Made by a program: the position numbers and the translations under genes | Part shown: positions 11,491 to 21,494 of the stretch, one piece after another | How positions within the stretch are numbered: the first letter of the stretch is position 1 | Layout of the letters: the number at the start of each line of letters is the position of its first letter | NCBI GenBank assembly: GCA_014529385.2 | Contig: CM043942.1 | Location: 48,714,244 to 48,778,243 of the forward strand | DNA length: 64,000 nt | Reading direction: 5' to 3' | DNA from: Adiantum capillus-veneris | Taxonomy: Eukaryota > Streptophyta > Polypodiopsida > Polypodiales > Pteridaceae | Notes under the pieces: model-generated | Told to the model about the DNA's origin: nothing | Seen by the model: only the letters and a program-made list of their open reading frames with translations | The model's database searches: none

Positions 11491-14400
11491 AGAGAGGAGG
11501 TGAGAGAGAGAGAGAGTGAGAGAGAGAGAGAGAGAGAGATGTGCTCGGGCTGCTTTGAAATGTTCGACAATGATCAAGCAAACACAATTATATATGTAAG
11601 AAAAAGAGGGAAGGGGGAGGGGGTGCTTGTTGCACTAATACCTTCTTACAAATCTGTCATGACCAATGAAAGTGAGATTAGTATTTGTTCAACATAGCTT
11701 GAGTAAATTACACCACAACACATCACAAGAAAAGCCACCCCAGTCACTGTCTTAAAGGAGTCCTCTCCACCGTGTCGCCCTCTTACAGTATGTGGGATTT
11801 ATGGCTAAATTGATGACAACACCCAGAGACAAGCTATCAAGAACTTAAAAAAAAACACCAAGACACTTACACATCATTGTTGTCCATTACTCACGTTGGA
11901 AGAGAGACAAAGTATCCAAGCTTACTCCAAATCCACCCTCCTTGATTCAACAAATGTTGGGCTTACACTAGTAGGAGAAATGATAGATTTCCTACTCTCA
12001 ATTGAATGATCACTCTCTCTTACAATGGCATAGAGTTCCCTTGCTAATCATCCCTAATACAACACATGCATATGCATAAGACAATGAGCTTCCACTCAAG
12101 AGCTCCTTCTAGAGAGGTTGAGCTTGGATTCTCAAGCTATAGCATAGTGCTCTTGCTTATGGCTCCCCCCCTTTTGTGCTAGCTACACCCTCCTTTTATA
12201 GCAATTTTGAAGGCTAGGGTTACTCCTCTGACCATGGTTGGGTTAGATTTTCAGCACTTATCTAATTTCTTTTGCTTGGAATTATCAAGAAGTTGGTGTG
12301 GATAGATGAAGAAGAGAGAGAGGAGAGAAGTGGAGGTGATAGGACTTTTCATAGTAGGTTAGTGTTAGTAAATTAGTAGAGTTAGTATTTTATTGATTTA
12401 AAAATGGATTGGATATTTACAATGGGAGTATCCATGTAGGATACAAATAGGAAGAAAAAACTCTTAATAGTAAGAAAACATGGATTTCTTACAATGTTGA
12501 TGCTCCAAGATAGGGTCAATTTGGAAGTAAGACTTGAGCTATAATTCTAGCAGTAGTTTCAGCTGCATCAAAGGTAGCAGTGATCAACGTTTACCTTAAG
12601 GTGAGGAAAGAGATATGCATTTATACATTATATAAGTTACTTATGTATTTATAAAGTTGCAAGAAGATCTCGTGCATTCCTTCCCACTTGTACGTATCAC
12701 AGCACGGATCCATCTAAACTTGCACATGGTATGTTCAAATATGATTTAGTTTCAACTTGTAGATCTTCCATGATTCATTGCTTCCAACATCATCTTCACT
12801 TTGTACCTGTGTTTTGCTCTTCCTCCTCCTTAACATCTTGGATCACTGTCTCCTCTTTCTGCTAAACACTTGATTCTTTGCAATGGGAACCTTTACCTTT
12901 GTACCATTGACGGAAATGACATGCCATATGGCCTCTACACCACACATAGCATGAACATCCAAAGCTCATCTCAAGGTAGGAGTATTCCTATAGGTAGAAA
13001 GGCTAGCATAAGTGCGGCTAATGCAGACATACATGACTAGGTAGCAAAAGTGAGATTCTTAGTAACATGAAATGGTGATAAGTATTAGAGAATGTAGTCA
13101 ACAGTTAGGAGAGTGTGTACGAAGGTATGTGACATGGAGCATACTGATGATTGGAGATGCCACATGTGATGGAGTACGAGCAGGGTGATATACAAGAGAC
13201 GAAATCTGTGAATATGGAAAACAAAAATAAGGAGAACAGAGAATGGACCAAAGATCAAGACATTGTACCCTTTGACGGTCCACTAGCTTTGACGATATGT
13301 TTTTCTCCACTCTTGACCTTCCTTGGAAGCTAAGGTAAGTAAACATGAGTAATCAATCGCCATGATGCTATCTTTCAAGAGAAGAGGCTAAATTTTGTGG
13401 TTTTTTTGATAGATATTAGTAATATGGAAGAGGAAAAATGAGACTATGTGGTCAATTTTGGAATGGAAGTGTGTGTAGGAGACATGAATTCACCATGGTT
13501 TCTCTTATTCTTCAAGGTTGAGAAGAAGGTGAGTAGGTGTAGAGAGGAGTGGTGAGAGAGGTGGGGATGATGAGTGGAGAAGTGTGTGTGAAAGAGGAAA
13601 ATGATAAAATGGAAGGGGAGTGTGGCTGCATAGCATGGCAAACTGGGGTCCACCAATAAAATCATAGCTCATCTCGTAGCTCAAAAGAATATGAAAAAAT
13701 TGAGGTAAAAGTCAGCTCACGAGCTACAACTTTTGTTGTATCACCTTTTCAAATTCGGGGAGCATGTGATCTTTAAAAATTCAGCAAAACCGACTGTTTT
13801 TTTCCACTGCACAAAGTCCTTGTGAGGTCCTTCTTTGGATGATTCTTTTGAATACCTCCAAGAGTGAGCCTCCCATAGTGCATGCATGCATGCCACATAC
13901 CCTTGACCTTATTTGGTAGGTCTATAATTGAAGATATTGTTGAGATCATGATATAAGTGAATAGTACAACTAAGAAAATCAAATATTGAGGGGTCTAAAA
14001 AAATATGTACATGTCAAATATAAATAATATAGGTGGAAAAAATATAAAGGGATGAAAATAAATGTCTCTCATTATAAGCCTACCATAAAAAGATGAATAT
14101 TTTGGGGTGTCTAATTTATGAGAGTAATAGAGAATAGATGTAGGAAGGAAAAAATGACAATAGTGAAAAAATATACACATAAATAAACTAGTTTTTTTGG
14201 ATTTTTGTTGGGATGGAGTTAGACCAAAAATAAGAGAAGCTTGCATGAAATTATTTTTATATGGAATAAAGAGTATGCAAAATGGTAAGAAAAAATATGG
14301 CAATGTTGAGTCAATGTACATAGCATAAATAACACACCATAGGTAGAAATATTTAAATAAATACCAAAATAATTATGAAAAATCCTTTTATTTAGGCCCT

Positions 14401-14645
14401 ATATACAATGAAATATTTACACACAAATGGGCATAATATATTTTATTTTTTTGATTTTATTTAATTTTTTGGCTCAACTAGCCCAGTGACTAGCTAGCTG
14501 AGGGTTTTTAAGAAAATATGGAGAAAGTCCCTAACTCACACGCCTTTGTACAGTGAAATGGTAGGGATAACGAAAATGTTTGAGTGATTTGATAGGGTGA
14601 GGTAGCTTACTATGGCAATTATGGAAAGCCAAAAAACGGCTATCA
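11281..14645 (-). repeat. Element E 5' LTR, shared with a second copy
   Basis: About 3.4 kb and collinear with the 3' LTR except for an additional ~750-bp block (12527-13270). A long impure GA tract lies at about 11456-11541. On the minus strand the LTR is preceded not by host DNA but by the 3' end of another E copy (14646-15004), so it served both copies. Confidence 0.9.
12527..13270. other. Extra block inside the element E 5' LTR
   Basis: This block is absent from the sister LTR, whose matching point is near 3983-4000. Its start (about 12551-12612) resembles the gag-coding segment near 10202-10264 of the same family (a CATCAAAGGTAGCAG core, then TTTACCTTAAGGT and AGGAAAGAG). The rest has no clear match in the window. 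It is most simply an inserted or captured piece that includes retroelement gag sequence. Confidence 0.65.
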
Positions 14646-15004
14646 TTAGCCCTCCCCAGGATGATGGTATATTCATGTACCATCATAGAGCATCTTTTCC
14701 AAAGAGAGTGCTTTAGAGTCCTTGACGAGATCTTCATTGTTTGGCCCCTCAAAATTTTGGCTGGAGTTACACTCATGCTTCATGTAACAATACTTACATG
14801 AGACAGCTGCCCTTTGACAGATCTTTGGTAGATCCTTTGGTAGAAGGCGACTCAAATAGGGCTTCAAGCGATAACCATTTACCTTCCTAGAGTGCTCTTT
14901 CCCATTCAAGTCCATAAGGTGATAGTAACTTGAATTGAAAGCCTTCTTAACTATGTATGGCCCCTGCCATCTAGTTTCAAATTTGGCATCAAAACGATTA
15001 TCGA
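14646..15004 (-). mobile_element. 3' internal end of a second element E copy
   Basis: Near-identical to 5382-5745: polypurine tract, then the C-terminal coding part of pol. It lies directly outside the shared LTR and then stops abruptly at repeat block A near 15004. Head-to-tail copies sharing one LTR are a known product of recombination between LTR elements. This is a fragment only. Confidence 0.85.
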
Positions 15005-15378
<374 letters not shown>

Positions 15379-15384
15379 GGTGAA

Positions 15385-15870
15385 CTACATTTGGAGTTGG
15401 CATGTGGTTGGCTTAACTTTGCGATAAGCAAGCAACCCCCCCCTCTATTCATAGAAAGATACTCAACTTTCGAGTTTTCCTTAGCTCTCTCTCTCTCTCT
15501 CTCTCTCTCATGTGCCTACACACTCATCGCAAAAAATCAACAACTTGGTGAGAGGGGACGGGATAGCACGTTTCCTCATGACTTGTGGAGATGTCAATTT
15601 TTTAGAACTTTAAGAAAGAGTATATGAGTGTCTCTTTAGAGTAATTTCAAAATTTTAAAATACAAAATTACAGAATTTATTAAAATAATATCAATATTGA
15701 TCTTGAAAAAATCCCCTTGAAAATAATAATCCTAATATATCTTCAAATTCAAAAGTCAAATTTGCATTGAGGAGTAAAATTCCCCTCCAATTTACCTTTT
15801 TTTGTATGAGACATATTTTATGTAGAGTGAAAAGTCTTTTGGCAAAAGAAAGAAAGTAAATATTTTTTTC
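15385..15870 (+). repeat. Repeat block B, right copy
   Basis: It matches 1155-1600 with moderate divergence and includes its own (CT)n tract (about 15484-15509). Here block B follows block A, while on the left it precedes it. No coding potential is seen. Confidence 0.75.
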
Positions 15871-15902
15871 ATTGTCAAAAGGAGGCCATTCCACAAGTCC
15901 CC

Positions 15903-16176
15903 CCCTTTTTTTTAATAGCAAAACTCACAATTGTGAGTGAATTATATTTATCAACCCAAATAATTACAAGGTCTTGTCATGCTCGTGTTGAGCCATGACA
16001 TCATCCAGGGACCATAATTACAACAGCTATCAGGGCAGCCATCCCACCCAACTCGCCCCCTTATCCTTGATACAAAGGGTCCCTTATCATGTTCTTTTGA
16101 GATCTTTAATTACCGATAGCCAAGATTTTCCCCCGTCCTAGGCGTGCCCTCTACTGTCAACAAAGCCCAAGTAGTT
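15903..16176 (-). mobile_element. Probable LINE 3' tail
   Basis: Read on the minus strand, this stretch ends TTGGGTTGATAAATATAATT CACTCACAATTG and then a run of about nine A (plus 15907-15915). A short untranslated 3' end followed by poly(A) is typical of 5'-truncated plant L1 insertions. It abuts the truncated end of the Helitron helicase. No RT domain is present in so short a piece, so the family call is tentative. I searched by eye for a flanking target duplication and did not find one. Confidence 0.35.
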
Positions 16177-17241
16177 CTAGACCAATCCTCCGAGTGTTGC
16201 TTGCCTCCGAGCGTCCATATTAGCACTTTGCTTTCTTGTCTGGGTAGCAAAGCCGTTGAAAACAAGTTGATTATGTTCGTTCTTCAATTTGTTTGTGTAG
16301 AATAGATGAGGTGTCATAAATTTGTCAAACAATTTGTTTCTAAGAGTAGAGTTCACATAGAGCAAATCTTCATTTGTTTGTTGAGCCTTCCGTATTCTGT
16401 TGAGAACAGAAATAAAATTTGTGTCTGATTGGCGCATTATTTGTGTTAACTCGTGGCATTTGATATGTGTGTGCCAAAAAGAGGGTGTGAGCAATTCAAC
16501 TGGTTCTTGTGGCTCGCAAAAGATCCAATGGTCCCAAATTGGGCTAGCTTGACAAAGATCTCCACAAAAAATTACTTCCAAACCACCAAATGGTTCAATG
16601 TGGTTATGCTTGATGTTGCAAAGTCTTGTATCTATGATTCTTAGAAGTCTGTTGCCTATCAAGGAGGCCTCATCAAACACAACTAGTTTGAGGTTTTTGT
16701 ATAATTGTGAAAGTTCAGCAAGGCTGCTAGAAGAGAGGTTGACATTAGCTTGAAGCACGAGTGGTAGACGCAATGCAGAGTGAATTGTTGTCCCCCCAAG
16801 ATTGAGTGCTGCTTTGCCAGTATATGCCAGTAGTAAAGCTGTGGGGATTTCAATGTCAAGTTGAATCGCCAAGTTGTAGTGTCGAATCAGCCCTTGGACT
16901 ATAGTTTGCAGCACGAAAGTCTTCCCTGTCCCTGCACCTCCCGTCAAGAAAAGATGAATAGGCTTCATTGGCTTCAATCGTTTCCTGGTTAAAATATCAT
17001 CATAAAGGGATCGTTGATCAGTGTTTAATTTTTCAACTAATGATTGGTATTGCTCGTTCGGTAGTGCGAGCTTCTTAGAAAGAGGGAGCGACCTCGCTAC
17101 AAGTGGAGGTCCTTGAAGATCAAGATCTAGATTGTATTTGTGAATTTCCATTGTTTCTGCACTTGATGAAGTGTTCATTGAGGACTCCACAATGGTTGAA
17201 GTTGTGGTCTCCAAGCTTGAGAAATTTTTTACGGTTCTCAT
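16177..17241 (-). pseudogene. Helitron PIF1-type DNA helicase domain (C-terminally truncated)
   Basis: A 354-residue frame. Residues ~70-107 contain the Q-like motif region (NTDQRSLYDDIL) and Walker A (TGGAGTGKT). Walker B (VVFDEASLIG) lies near 186-196, motif III (GDLCQASPI) near 227, and a later LTQIMRQ motif follows. In Helitrons this 5'-3' helicase unwinds donor DNA during rolling-circle transposition. The frame ends shortly after LYVNSTLRNKLF and NKLKNEHNQLVFNG, so helicase motifs V and VI are absent. The sequence beyond is the probable LINE tail. The first ~40 residues read out of frame relative to the upstream block, indicating a frameshift near 17120-17240. Confidence 0.9.
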
Positions 17242-17821
17242 TTATGGTTTGAGAGTGTGTGATATATTTCTCTCTCCAAGAGCTAGGTGTCAATTCAAAG
17301 GCTGACTCTTCACCAATGAACGGTAAAAACAATAAACAAAGCTCATGATAATGCCTCTCAGAGTCCTTCTCCAATTTGAAATTGATAAACCTAATAATGC
17401 GAGTTTCTTTGTTCTTTTGAGGACAGCCACGAACGAGCTTGTAGTTGCTAGCATATTCAGCCAAGCATAAGCACTGTAGATCAGGTGGATGGCGTGCGTA
17501 CTTTGTGACTAGGTCATCGAAGAATATATTTGTGTCCTCAGGCTGCAAAGAATCCAACATGACTCTTCTTTCCAACAACAATGTCCTCTCAGCGCTCCAA
17601 TCAGCATTTATAAACACAAATTCTTTGCTAGCACTATGCAAAGGTAGCGACAATGCAATGTATGCTGCTTGTTGTGATTTCATTTCTTGTGCATTGATCA
17701 ATGCGCCACCAATATTTTTCAAGCGTTCCAACATTGGTAAGTTGTTCTTCTTGCAAGCTTCAACCACGTGTTTGATTGCTTTGCTTACGGAACTGCCACT
17801 TTTTGTCATGTATGATGTGCA
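17120..17821 (-). pseudogene. Helitron Rep-helicase connector
   Basis: A 229-residue frame starting MTKSGSS at 17809. It contains QQAAYIALSLPLHSASKEFV and the ERTLLLERRVMLDSL and LCLAEYASNYKL segments that link Rep and helicase in DUF6570-type Helitrons. The residues just upstream include the second Rep tyrosine (codon 17810-17812, in a Y-M-T-K context). The codon four residues earlier, where the first catalytic tyrosine is expected, reads TAA (17822-17824). Confidence 0.8.
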
Positions 17822-19032
17822 TTATGCAGTTGCACCGTGTCCATTGAAAATAATTTGAATATCAATATTTGCATCCCACAATGCACAAAGTTTCTTCTTG
17901 AAGTTATTTGTGAAAATGTCCTTGGGGTCTCTTTTCAAAAGAAGTGTTGGCTCTGTTATGTTTATGCAAAGTGCTAAGAGGTAGTCCTCTTCGTCCATAT
18001 TCAGTGTTTCTAACCAAGCATCAAACGACAGTGTCGGTTCACGTTCTAAAGCAAGGAGCTATTGATCGATATGTCTCTTCCTGTCGACAATTTATTGTCT
18101 TGTTGTGTTGTTCACATTGTTTGGACATAAGATAATTTTCCTTCTTGAGGGTGGTCCTTGGAAGCCAAATCGACACAAAGTTTTGTGCTTTTTGCATGTC
18201 TTGCGATGTGAGTGAATCTAGACAGCTCTCAAGGATTCATCAAGATCATCCTTGTTCGTCATTATATATGAATCAATAAAATCCACCACCTCATCATTCG
18301 AAGCAATGCCAAATACAGGTGCGTTTTCTATTCAAAGCAACCCATGGTCATGTTGGCTTCCTCTTTGTTGGAACTCAGTGACAAAGAAATAATCCATCAG
18401 CTCACCGAGAATGGTTTTGTCACGTTTTAGTTCTTTCTTAGTTTCTCTAAATCTGTGGACATAATATCGAGCTGTTGTAGTAGGATCTGATCGGACTAGT
18501 GTTCTCATGTAAGCACACCTATTGGATTGATTGTCTTCAACAATGTGTGGATTGAGTTTAATCAAGCAATCCATCAACGGCTTCCACCTTTGCTCTGCGC
18601 ATGAGAATGTAATAAAGAACGTGGGTTGTCCTAATGGTCGAATCATGGCGAAAACATTGCGCTTAAGTTTTGTTTTGTAGTCAGTGGAAGTCCGCAAATT
18701 CTCAAAGTCACTATATCCGACTTGGGATGAAAGTAGTTGTTCGACATTGGTTGTTGATTGAACGTCTTTAGCTTGCAGCTGCTTGCCTGCTGCTGCATTA
18801 CCTTTACGTAAACGCACGCATATAGAGCCGAGGACCTTGCTGATGATAATCTTAATTGTCTTGAAAAAATATTCTCGATATCTCCTGCAAATCTTCTGTC
18901 CACATTCTTAAGCTCCCATTGCGCGACTTTCTGATACCTTTTTTTTGCCAAGAGATGATACTGTCTTCTTTCGCCAAAGAACAATGCTGGGAAAGATAAC
19001 TCTTCACAATATTCATCGTCAAAAAGGCTCAA
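17822..19032 (-). pseudogene. Helitron HUH Rep domain (Helitron_like_N)
   Basis: Main frames are 18332-18817 and 18643-19032, in different registers, showing a frameshift in their overlap. Segments include FFITFSCAEQRW, LVRSDPTTTARYYVHRF and TEFQQRGSQHDHGLL. HDH (codons 18344-18352) is the metal-binding HUH motif. In-frame TGA at 18332-18334 replaces the expected Trp after HGLL, and the frame continues with NAPVFGIAS and a CRFGFQGPPS segment matching the family. Rep nicks and joins DNA ends in rolling-circle transposition. Confidence 0.88.
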
Positions 19033-19260
19033 TGGTGCAAACCCCTCTCAAGGTGCAATACTCTTGGCTTGTGCATTGTGATCTACAACTTGCTGAGAAG
19101 TGTAAAGGCCATGGAAAAGAGTGTCAGATGGTTCTTGGTCATCTACGAGAATGGCACCATTTTCAAGATACAATGGATTAAGCACAAGTTGATGCCATTC
19201 TCGTAGCACAAATGCGGGCCGGACAGCTCCACTTAGGTATGCATGATCATATTCTAATTT

Positions 19261-19770
19261 TCACTTGATCTCCACAAGGAGAGTAGCTTGATCGTCTACG
19301 AAGCGAGGCAATACAGTTTGCACCCTAGACAAATCTGCCATAACGTTGATAATGCTTCCTCGCAACCCATATTTCCCCTCATAAGTAAGTTCTCTTATTT
19401 GGGAAAATGGAATTCTAAGAGACACAAGACGGCGCTCTATAGCATTCAATTGCGAAACACTCTCCATACTTCGATTGAAAACTAGCAGCCCTTGCATGCA
19501 AAAAGGTGGAATTTGTTGACATTTCAATGCCCGCTTGCAAGCAACACATGCATTAGATTCCATGTGCGAAGTAGTGACAAGGACTCTCAACTCCTTCAAG
19601 AGAAGCAAGTCACCGTCTGATAATAGCCTCAAATTCTTACGAAAAAACAAACCATTGCAAGAGGCACATGGATAGCATGGAACATCTAGAATTTTTCTTG
19701 CGTAAAGAGTTGTTCGTGATTTTGACACCCTCATGTCACTGCTTGGTTGTAAACTCGGGTCTTTCCACAT
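19261..19770 (-). pseudogene. Helitron DUF6570-like domain
   Basis: A 169-residue frame with two Cys pairs (PCYPCASCNGLFF and NACVACKRAL) and the typical stretch ERRLVSLRIPFSQIREL followed by GKYGLRGSIINVMADLS. It ends at VQTVLPRFVDDQATLLVEIK. I recognise this as the DUF6570-type region found N-terminal to Rep in a subset of Helitrons. Its biochemical role is not known to me. It is in the same register as 18643-19032. Confidence 0.75.
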
Positions 19771-19833
19771 TTTATAAACCTTAGTTAAAATTTTCTTGCT
19801 TGAGAATGAAGAAGGATAGGACGCTTGAAAGAG

Positions 19834-21481
19834 CTAAAAAATATCTTTAGCACTTGCAAATGGATTCTCATTAATCAACGTGGTCAAGCAAGCAATGTCA
19901 TCTTTGCTCCAAACACAACGTGGCTGTTTAAAATGCTTTGACGACATAGGAAGCCATACACATTTTGGTTCAGAAATAATGGAAGCAAGTGAAGGTATTG
20001 CAGATGTGGATTCTATGCTTATGCCTCCACAAAAAACAAATTTGATAAACTTCTTATTTTGGAAGACATGGACAACACATGTCACATTAAATTGTCGGCA
20101 AAACAAGATAACCAAGTGCATGCTCAAGAGCCGAGATGTTCCTTGTGTATGTATCAAAGTGTTCAAGTGGTCATGCAATGCGTGCTATCAACAACACTAT
20201 TTGTCCATGGTGCAATCCATACAGCTCGTGTTTCATTTTTATTGTTAGCAAGGTCAAGCATTATAAGGTCAAGAAGATGTTTTTCCAATTCAATGAGAGA
20301 CATAGAACAATTGAAGAGACAAATCAAAGCTTGCAAAACATCATCGTTACTATTATATGTAGACAAAAAATTTGGCAAAACATAAAGCTTTTTGTCATTT
20401 ACAAAAAAGGATGAAGGATAGGCAACCATACTACCGTTCTTCAAGCAAAAGGTTAGGAGGAAAGATACAATTTAGGGTGCCTTGTAATCAATCACAAAAC
20501 CGTGCTTGTCTATAGAGTATGTTCCAACTTTGCTAAAGGCAACAAGAGATGATTTCAAGTCTAACAAATTCTCATCAAAAAGGCTGAGAAAAGGCTTGGG
20601 AAAATTTAGAACTACATCCACGATATTTCCTTGCAGAATTACTTGTACAGCTTCTCCATTTTGCAAACAGATTTTAGCTTGAAGAGAAGGCAACTTCACA
20701 ATCTGCACACGCTTTCCACACGAGTAACAAAAGGGGTTGCAAATTTGACGACTAACATTTCTGCCTTTGCAAGTCACACACATATTCCACCTCCAAACTG
20801 TTGATGTTAACCATCTCCAAAGTTCCAAAGACCTACAAACAATTATGAGATTAAAACTTGCAAGCAATGCTCACGCAAATAGATCTAGTTAAAGTAGATT
20901 ACCTTCTTCCCAAATCCCATACTAGTGACTTGTTTTGAGAGATGCTACGAGAAAACACTCTTTAAATTTTTTGGCAATGCACAAATAAGAGTTGCGTCCA
21001 CCACAAATAATATGATTGATGCTGCTTTGAAGACGTTGATGTTGTGCGCAACAAATGAAAAAGAACCCTTGGTTTTCAAAGCATCAACCATGAGATGATA
21101 ATCGCCACACCTGGACGGAACAAATAGCAACTACACAAATAATCCATATTAGAGATAAGCCTTAAGATATCAAGGAAAAATTGATCAAATTGATGACTCA
21201 CACTTGCTCTATCACTGGATGCAGGGCCATCTGCGATGGTTAAACGATAACTATCACCACCATCGGACCTTGGAGGTCTCAACCTTCACAAGAGTGAATG
21301 CGATAGTGGGAGCGAACTCAATCACTGCCTTATCAGTAAGCAACTCCTTAATTCTATGTTCATAGTAAACATGTAAACAACAATCAAAGCTTTCAACTTT
21401 TACAACAATAGTGGCATCATTTGCATAGAGAGCCCACAAGCTAGTACCTCCATCTTTCCACACTTTTCTCTTGACATACAC
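19834..21481 (-). pseudogene. Helitron N-terminal region with zinc/OB-like segments
   Basis: Several short frames in order: 21254-21481, 21076-21282, 20945-21130, 20472-20867, 20163-20444 and 19834-20178. The 20472-20867 frame has Cys pairs (CVTCKGRN, then CYSCGKRV) followed by a hydrophobic beta-rich stretch. This recalls the zinc-ribbon and OB-fold arrangement of replication protein A subunits, which some plant Helitrons carry. The assignment is by pattern only. Frame changes are frequent, so this part is decayed or has introns I cannot place. Confidence 0.5.
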
Positions 21482-21494
21482 CCCCTCAATACGC

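Larger units (their letters stand above)
2782..14645 (-). mobile_element. Element E: Ty3/gypsy retrotransposon, Tat lineage
   Basis: LTR retrotransposon on the minus strand, about 11.9 kb. Long LTRs (2782-5381 and 11281-14645) begin TGATAGCC and end CCTCA on the minus strand, enclosing gag, zinc knuckle, protease, reverse transcriptase, RNase H and integrase blocks in canonical Ty3 order. A second, archaeal-type RNase H precedes integrase, which is the hallmark of the plant Tat lineage. Purine-tract and primer-site positions fit both LTR edges. The coding region is broken, with roughly half a dozen breaks. The LTRs look only a few per cent diverged, so the insertion is fairly recent. No simple target duplication is found, because the right LTR runs into internal sequence of a second copy. 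Confidence 0.93.
16177..21494 (-). mobile_element. Decayed Helitron (rolling-circle transposon), coding region
   Basis: A minus-strand Rep/helicase gene of the Helitron class. In order it has a zinc/OB-like N-terminal region (~19834-21481), a DUF6570-like domain (19261-19770), the HUH Rep domain (~17810-19032) and a PIF1-type superfamily 1 helicase (16177-17241). The reading frame is broken several times (frameshifts near 18650-18820 and 17120-17240, and at least five in-frame stops between 18334 and 17822), so it is inactive. The helicase lacks its C-terminal motifs. I could not find the usual TC start or CTRR end with hairpin. The LTR of element A cuts the upstream side at 21495. Confidence 0.85.

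Noticed and set aside
15950-16200. Helitron 3' terminus (CTRR with hairpin) just past the helicase
   Set aside because: No convincing hairpin plus CTRR end was found. The poly(A)-ended tail fits a LINE remnant better.
18945-20414. Plus-strand ORFs across the Helitron region
   Set aside because: They overlap the minus-strand Rep and DUF6570-like domains, have no domain of their own and are antisense shadows.
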